From: Amylibacter sp.
Lineage (GTDB): Bacteria > Pseudomonadota > Alphaproteobacteria > Rhodobacterales > Rhodobacteraceae
DNA length: 6,657 bases
NCBI GenBank assembly: GCA_027083485.1
Contig: JALWOO010000250.1
Span: 1 to 6,657 of the forward strand
Direction of reading: 5' to 3'
Shown: positions 4,630 through 6,657 of the stretch, piece after piece
Layout of the letters: each line of letters starts with the position of its first letter
Numbering within the stretch: the stretch's first letter is position 1
Translations under genes and position numbers: made by a program
Notes under the pieces: model-generated
The model's input: the letters and a program-made list of their open reading frames with translations, nothing else
What the model was told of the DNA's origin: nothing
Database searches by the model: none

Positions 4630-5967
4630 ATGCCCGAGCAGATGACCATCGCAATTGTCGATGACGAACAGGATATGCGCGAAAGCATTTCCCAATGGTT
4701 GACCCTTTCGGGGTATAAAACCAAAACCTATGCCAGCGCGCTTGACGCGCTCAAGGAAATCGGACCGGATTATCCGGGCATCCTGATTTCCGACATTAAA
4801 ATGCCCGGCATGGACGGGATTACCTTCCTCAAACGATTGCAAAGCATCGACAATCAGCTGCCGGTGATCCTGATTACCGGCCACGGCGATGTGGCCATGG
4901 CGGTCGAGGCCATGCGCATCGGTGCCTATGATTTTCTGGAAAAACCCTTTGATCCGGAACGCATGGCCGAACTGACCAAACGCGCGGTACAAACGCGGCG
5001 GCTGACGCTGGACAACCGCACTTTGCGCCGCGAATTATCCGACGGCACAGTATTGCTGCGCAAATTGATCGGCTCCTCTCCGGTTATGGAACGCCTGCGC
5101 GAGGATATTCTCGATCTGGCCCAGGCGGACGGGCATATTCTGGTGACCGGCGAAACCGGCACCGGCAAGAGCCTGATTGCCCACGCGCTGCACGCCTGCG
5201 GCCCGCGTCAGGGCAAGAAATTCATCACCGTGAATTGCGCCGCCTTTGCCGAGAACGAACTGGCACGCCGCCTGTTTGGCCCGATGGATGACGCCACCCC
5301 CGCACTGGAAGCCGCGCTTGGCGGCACGCTTTGCCTTGAGGATATCGAATCCCTGCCGGCCTCGGTTCAGGCCCGCCTGATTGGCGCGCTGGAAGATTAC
5401 GACCGCGGGGCCGACACCTCGCCCCTGCGCATCATTGCCATTTCCAACGAGGCGGACCCCAACACCCCGCTTGAGGAAACCATTCGCCAGGACCTCTATT
5501 ACCGGCTGGCCGCCATGCAGATCACCCCGCCGCCCCTGCGCCAGCGCGGCGAGGATATTCTGTCGCTGTTCAACCGCTATGTGGAAACCTTTGCCGAGGA
5601 ATACGGCTGTGACGGTCCCGAAGTTTCCGCCAAGGATGCCGCACAACTGTTGCAGGCCCCCTGGCCGGGCAACATCCGCCAGCTGATCAATCTGGCCGAA
5701 CGCGCGGTGCTGCAAAACCGGCGCGGCAGCTATTCCATTGCCAATCTGTTGATGGACGACAGCGGCGAACCGACCCCCGAGGTGATCACCGGCGGCAAGC
5801 CGCTCAAGGAATACGTCGAGGCCTTCGAGCGCATGTTGATCGACAACACCATGCGCCGGCACAAGGGATCCATTCAATCGGTAATGGAGGAACTCTCCCT
5901 GCCGCGCCGGACCCTGAACGAAAAAATGGCCAAATACGGCCTGACCCGTTCGGATTACGTGGGATAA
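4630..5967 (+). CDS. dctD: DctD-type response regulator lacking the GAFTGA loop
   Basis: This NtrC-family regulator has 445 residues: a receiver domain (about 5-125; acidic DD at 11-12, phospho-acceptor Asp55 in SDIKMPGMDG, EKPF), an AAA+ domain (about 145-365) and a C-terminal Fis-type helix-turn-helix (408-439, ending PRRTLNEKMAKYGL). Walker A (GETGTGKS, 174-181), RQDLYYRL (286-293) and WPGNIRQL (345-352) are intact. Two things are odd. After LFG (215-217), where sigma54 activators have GAFTGA, there are only 13 residues before GGTL (about 21 expected) and no GAFTGA. Walker B reads LCLEDI (234-239) instead of LFLDEI, with Glu and Asp swapped. Classical sigma54 activation is thus unlikely; it may act with the housekeeping polymerase, as known for Rhodobacter capsulatus NtrC. 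GGAG (4618-4621) overlaps the dctB stop, so translation is coupled. From memory, roseobacter DctD proteins share this form. Confidence 0.85.
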   Translation: MPEQMTIAIVDDEQDMRESISQWLTLSGYKTKTYASALDALKEIGPDYPGILISDIKMPGMDGITFLKRLQSIDNQLPVILITGHGDVAMAVEAMRIGAYDFLEKPFDPERMAELTKRAVQTRRLTLDNRTLRRELSDGTVLLRKLIGSSPVMERLREDILDLAQADGHILVTGETGTGKSLIAHALHACGPRQGKKFITVNCAAFAENELARRLFGPMDDATPALEAALGGTLCLEDIESLPASVQARLIGALEDYDRGADTSPLRIIAISNEADPNTPLEETIRQDLYYRLAAMQITPPPLRQRGEDILSLFNRYVETFAEEYGCDGPEVSAKDAAQLLQAPWPGNIRQLINLAERAVLQNRRGSYSIANLLMDDSGEPTPEVITGGKPLKEYVEAFERMLIDNTMRRHKGSIQSVMEELSLPRRTLNEKMAKYGLTRSDYVG

Positions 5968-5986
5968 GCGCCTAAGGCGTCTTTTT
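5968..5986 (+). terminator. Short hairpin with T tract right after dctD
   Basis: GCGCC (5968-5972) pairs with GGCGT (5976-5980), one pair being G-U, around a TAA loop. It is followed by C and five T (5982-5986). It begins at the base after the dctD stop and lies mostly inside the last codons of the opposing DUF2235 gene. The stem is short, so efficiency is uncertain, but it is the only terminator-like element at this junction. Confidence 0.5.
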
Positions 5987-6657
5987 CACCGCCATATACC
6001 GCGAGAGATTCGCTGGACGCCAGTTCAGCGAGTCATCCTCGAACCGCTGCACGGCGCTTGGATGGATTTTTGCATCCGGCGGAATCACGCGCGGTTCGGA
6101 TTTCGGCAGATAATAGGGAAACTTGCCCGCTGCAAACCAACTGCGCAGGTGCGATCTTTTGGGGAAATATTCCAGAACGGGCCATGCGGAAACCATGGAA
6201 TCATGGCTCGGTGCCCGATAATCCGGTGCGCAATAGGGCTGTTTGGAACGGCTCGATCCCTCCCCCTGCACCAACGCGCGATACCGGCCCTTGCGCAATT
6301 CCAGTTCGCATTCCCCGCCCGCATCGCATAATTCTTCCAGCATCCATTGCAAGGTCAGCTTGGACAAGCCGGCCTCCTCCTCGGGTGCGGAACCGCCAAT
6401 ATCGCTGTGATATCCGGCAAACCACATTTGCACCACATCCTGAGGCACGCCTTCGCCGTTTTTGAACCGGTTGGGGTGGTGGGTCTGGCCTTCTTCCCAG
6501 AGGTACGGGCGGAACATCGAGCGTTTCTCATCAATCGCCAAAGCCTGACGCACCTTGGCCACGGACCCGTTCACCGCGACCGCCGGATGCTGGCCATATT
6601 CGATCAGCGAATATTTCGACGGCTGAAACCGCAGCATCGAGGCCACCGTATCAAACA
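5972..6657 (-). CDS. DUF2235 alpha/beta-hydrolase domain protein, C-terminal part
   Basis: The frame is open to the window edge on the minus strand and ends at TAG (5974-5972); 227 residues are visible. A GTG at 6646 could be taken as a start, but the preceding FDT, giving FDTVAS, matches the family's W/FDTV block, so the N-terminus is outside. Other DUF2235 features are ALAIDEKRSMFRPYLWEE and VQMWFAGYHSDIGG (HSDIGG at 6392-6409), followed by LSKLTLQWMLEEL. Family knowledge: DUF2235 proteins have an alpha/beta-hydrolase fold, and some (Tle1) are type VI secretion phospholipase effectors, though many are uncharacterised. The GxSxG nucleophile motif should lie upstream and cannot be checked; the His of HSDIGG may be catalytic. 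No membrane segment is visible, and no secretion gene is in the window. The stop is 4 bp from the dctD stop in the opposite direction. Confidence 0.82.
   Translation of the reverse strand, partial: FDTVASMLRFQPSKYSLIEYGQHPAVAVNGSVAKVRQALAIDEKRSMFRPYLWEEGQTHHPNRFKNGEGVPQDVVQMWFAGYHSDIGGSAPEEEAGLSKLTLQWMLEELCDAGGECELELRKGRYRALVQGEGSSRSKQPYCAPDYRAPSHDSMVSAWPVLEYFPKRSHLRSWFAAGKFPYYLPKSEPRVIPPDAKIHPSAVQRFEDDSLNWRPANLSRYMAVKKTP

Noticed and set aside
3557..4654. 365-codon antisense frame opposite dctB
   Set aside because: Frames of this length arise opposite GC-rich genes. The translation is rich in His, Gln and Gly with no recognisable domain, while the + strand encodes a clear histidine kinase.
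5035..5877. 280-codon antisense frame opposite dctD
   Set aside because: It has the same shadow composition, and the + strand shows conserved receiver, AAA+ and Fis motifs.
1..6657. CRISPR arrays, insertion sequences, tRNA or rRNA genes, attachment sites
   Set aside because: I found no regularly spaced repeats, transposase motifs, terminal inverted repeats or tRNA-like cloverleafs; gene content and composition look like core chromosome.

Overview
The window reads as chromosomal DNA from an alphaproteobacterium, most likely the Rhodobacteraceae/Roseobacter group. This rests on protein similarity recalled by eye: an F1-ATPase zeta inhibitor (DUF1476, alphaproteobacteria-specific), a PurC and a DctD variant of the type I know from roseobacters, moderately high GC, and tightly packed genes. 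No database search was possible.

Layout. (1) Positions 2-283 hold the C-terminal part of a 1-Cys peroxiredoxin whose start lies before the window, followed by a perfect 10-bp hairpin. (2) Positions 331-665 are a gene-free, AT-richer gap between convergent genes. It contains a series of hairpins, a sigma70-like promoter and a strong two-way terminator at 595-630, and is the best candidate here for an undescribed small RNA on the + strand. (3) Positions 666-980 (minus) encode the ATP synthase zeta inhibitor subunit. (4) A 156-bp divergent promoter region (981-1136) follows, with two AAATTTGC-type palindromes around the predicted purC promoter and a hairpin that covers the purC ribosome binding site. 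(5) purC-purS-purQ (1137-2818) form a purine biosynthesis operon; purS and purQ overlap by one base. (6) dctB-dctD (2870-5967) is a C4-dicarboxylate-type two-component pair, 5 bp apart. (7) Positions 5972-6657 (minus) hold the C-terminal part of a DUF2235 alpha/beta-hydrolase protein, convergent with dctD and only 4 bp from it.

How the genes work together. PurC makes SAICAR in the IMP pathway. PurS and PurQ are the small and glutaminase subunits of FGAM synthase and need PurL, which is not in the window. DctB senses a periplasmic ligand and is expected to phosphorylate DctD. No transporter gene lies nearby, so the targets are elsewhere. The most unusual protein-level feature is that DctD lacks the GAFTGA loop that NtrC-type activators use to contact sigma54, and its Walker B motif is altered. 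Most of the rest is ordinary core genome.
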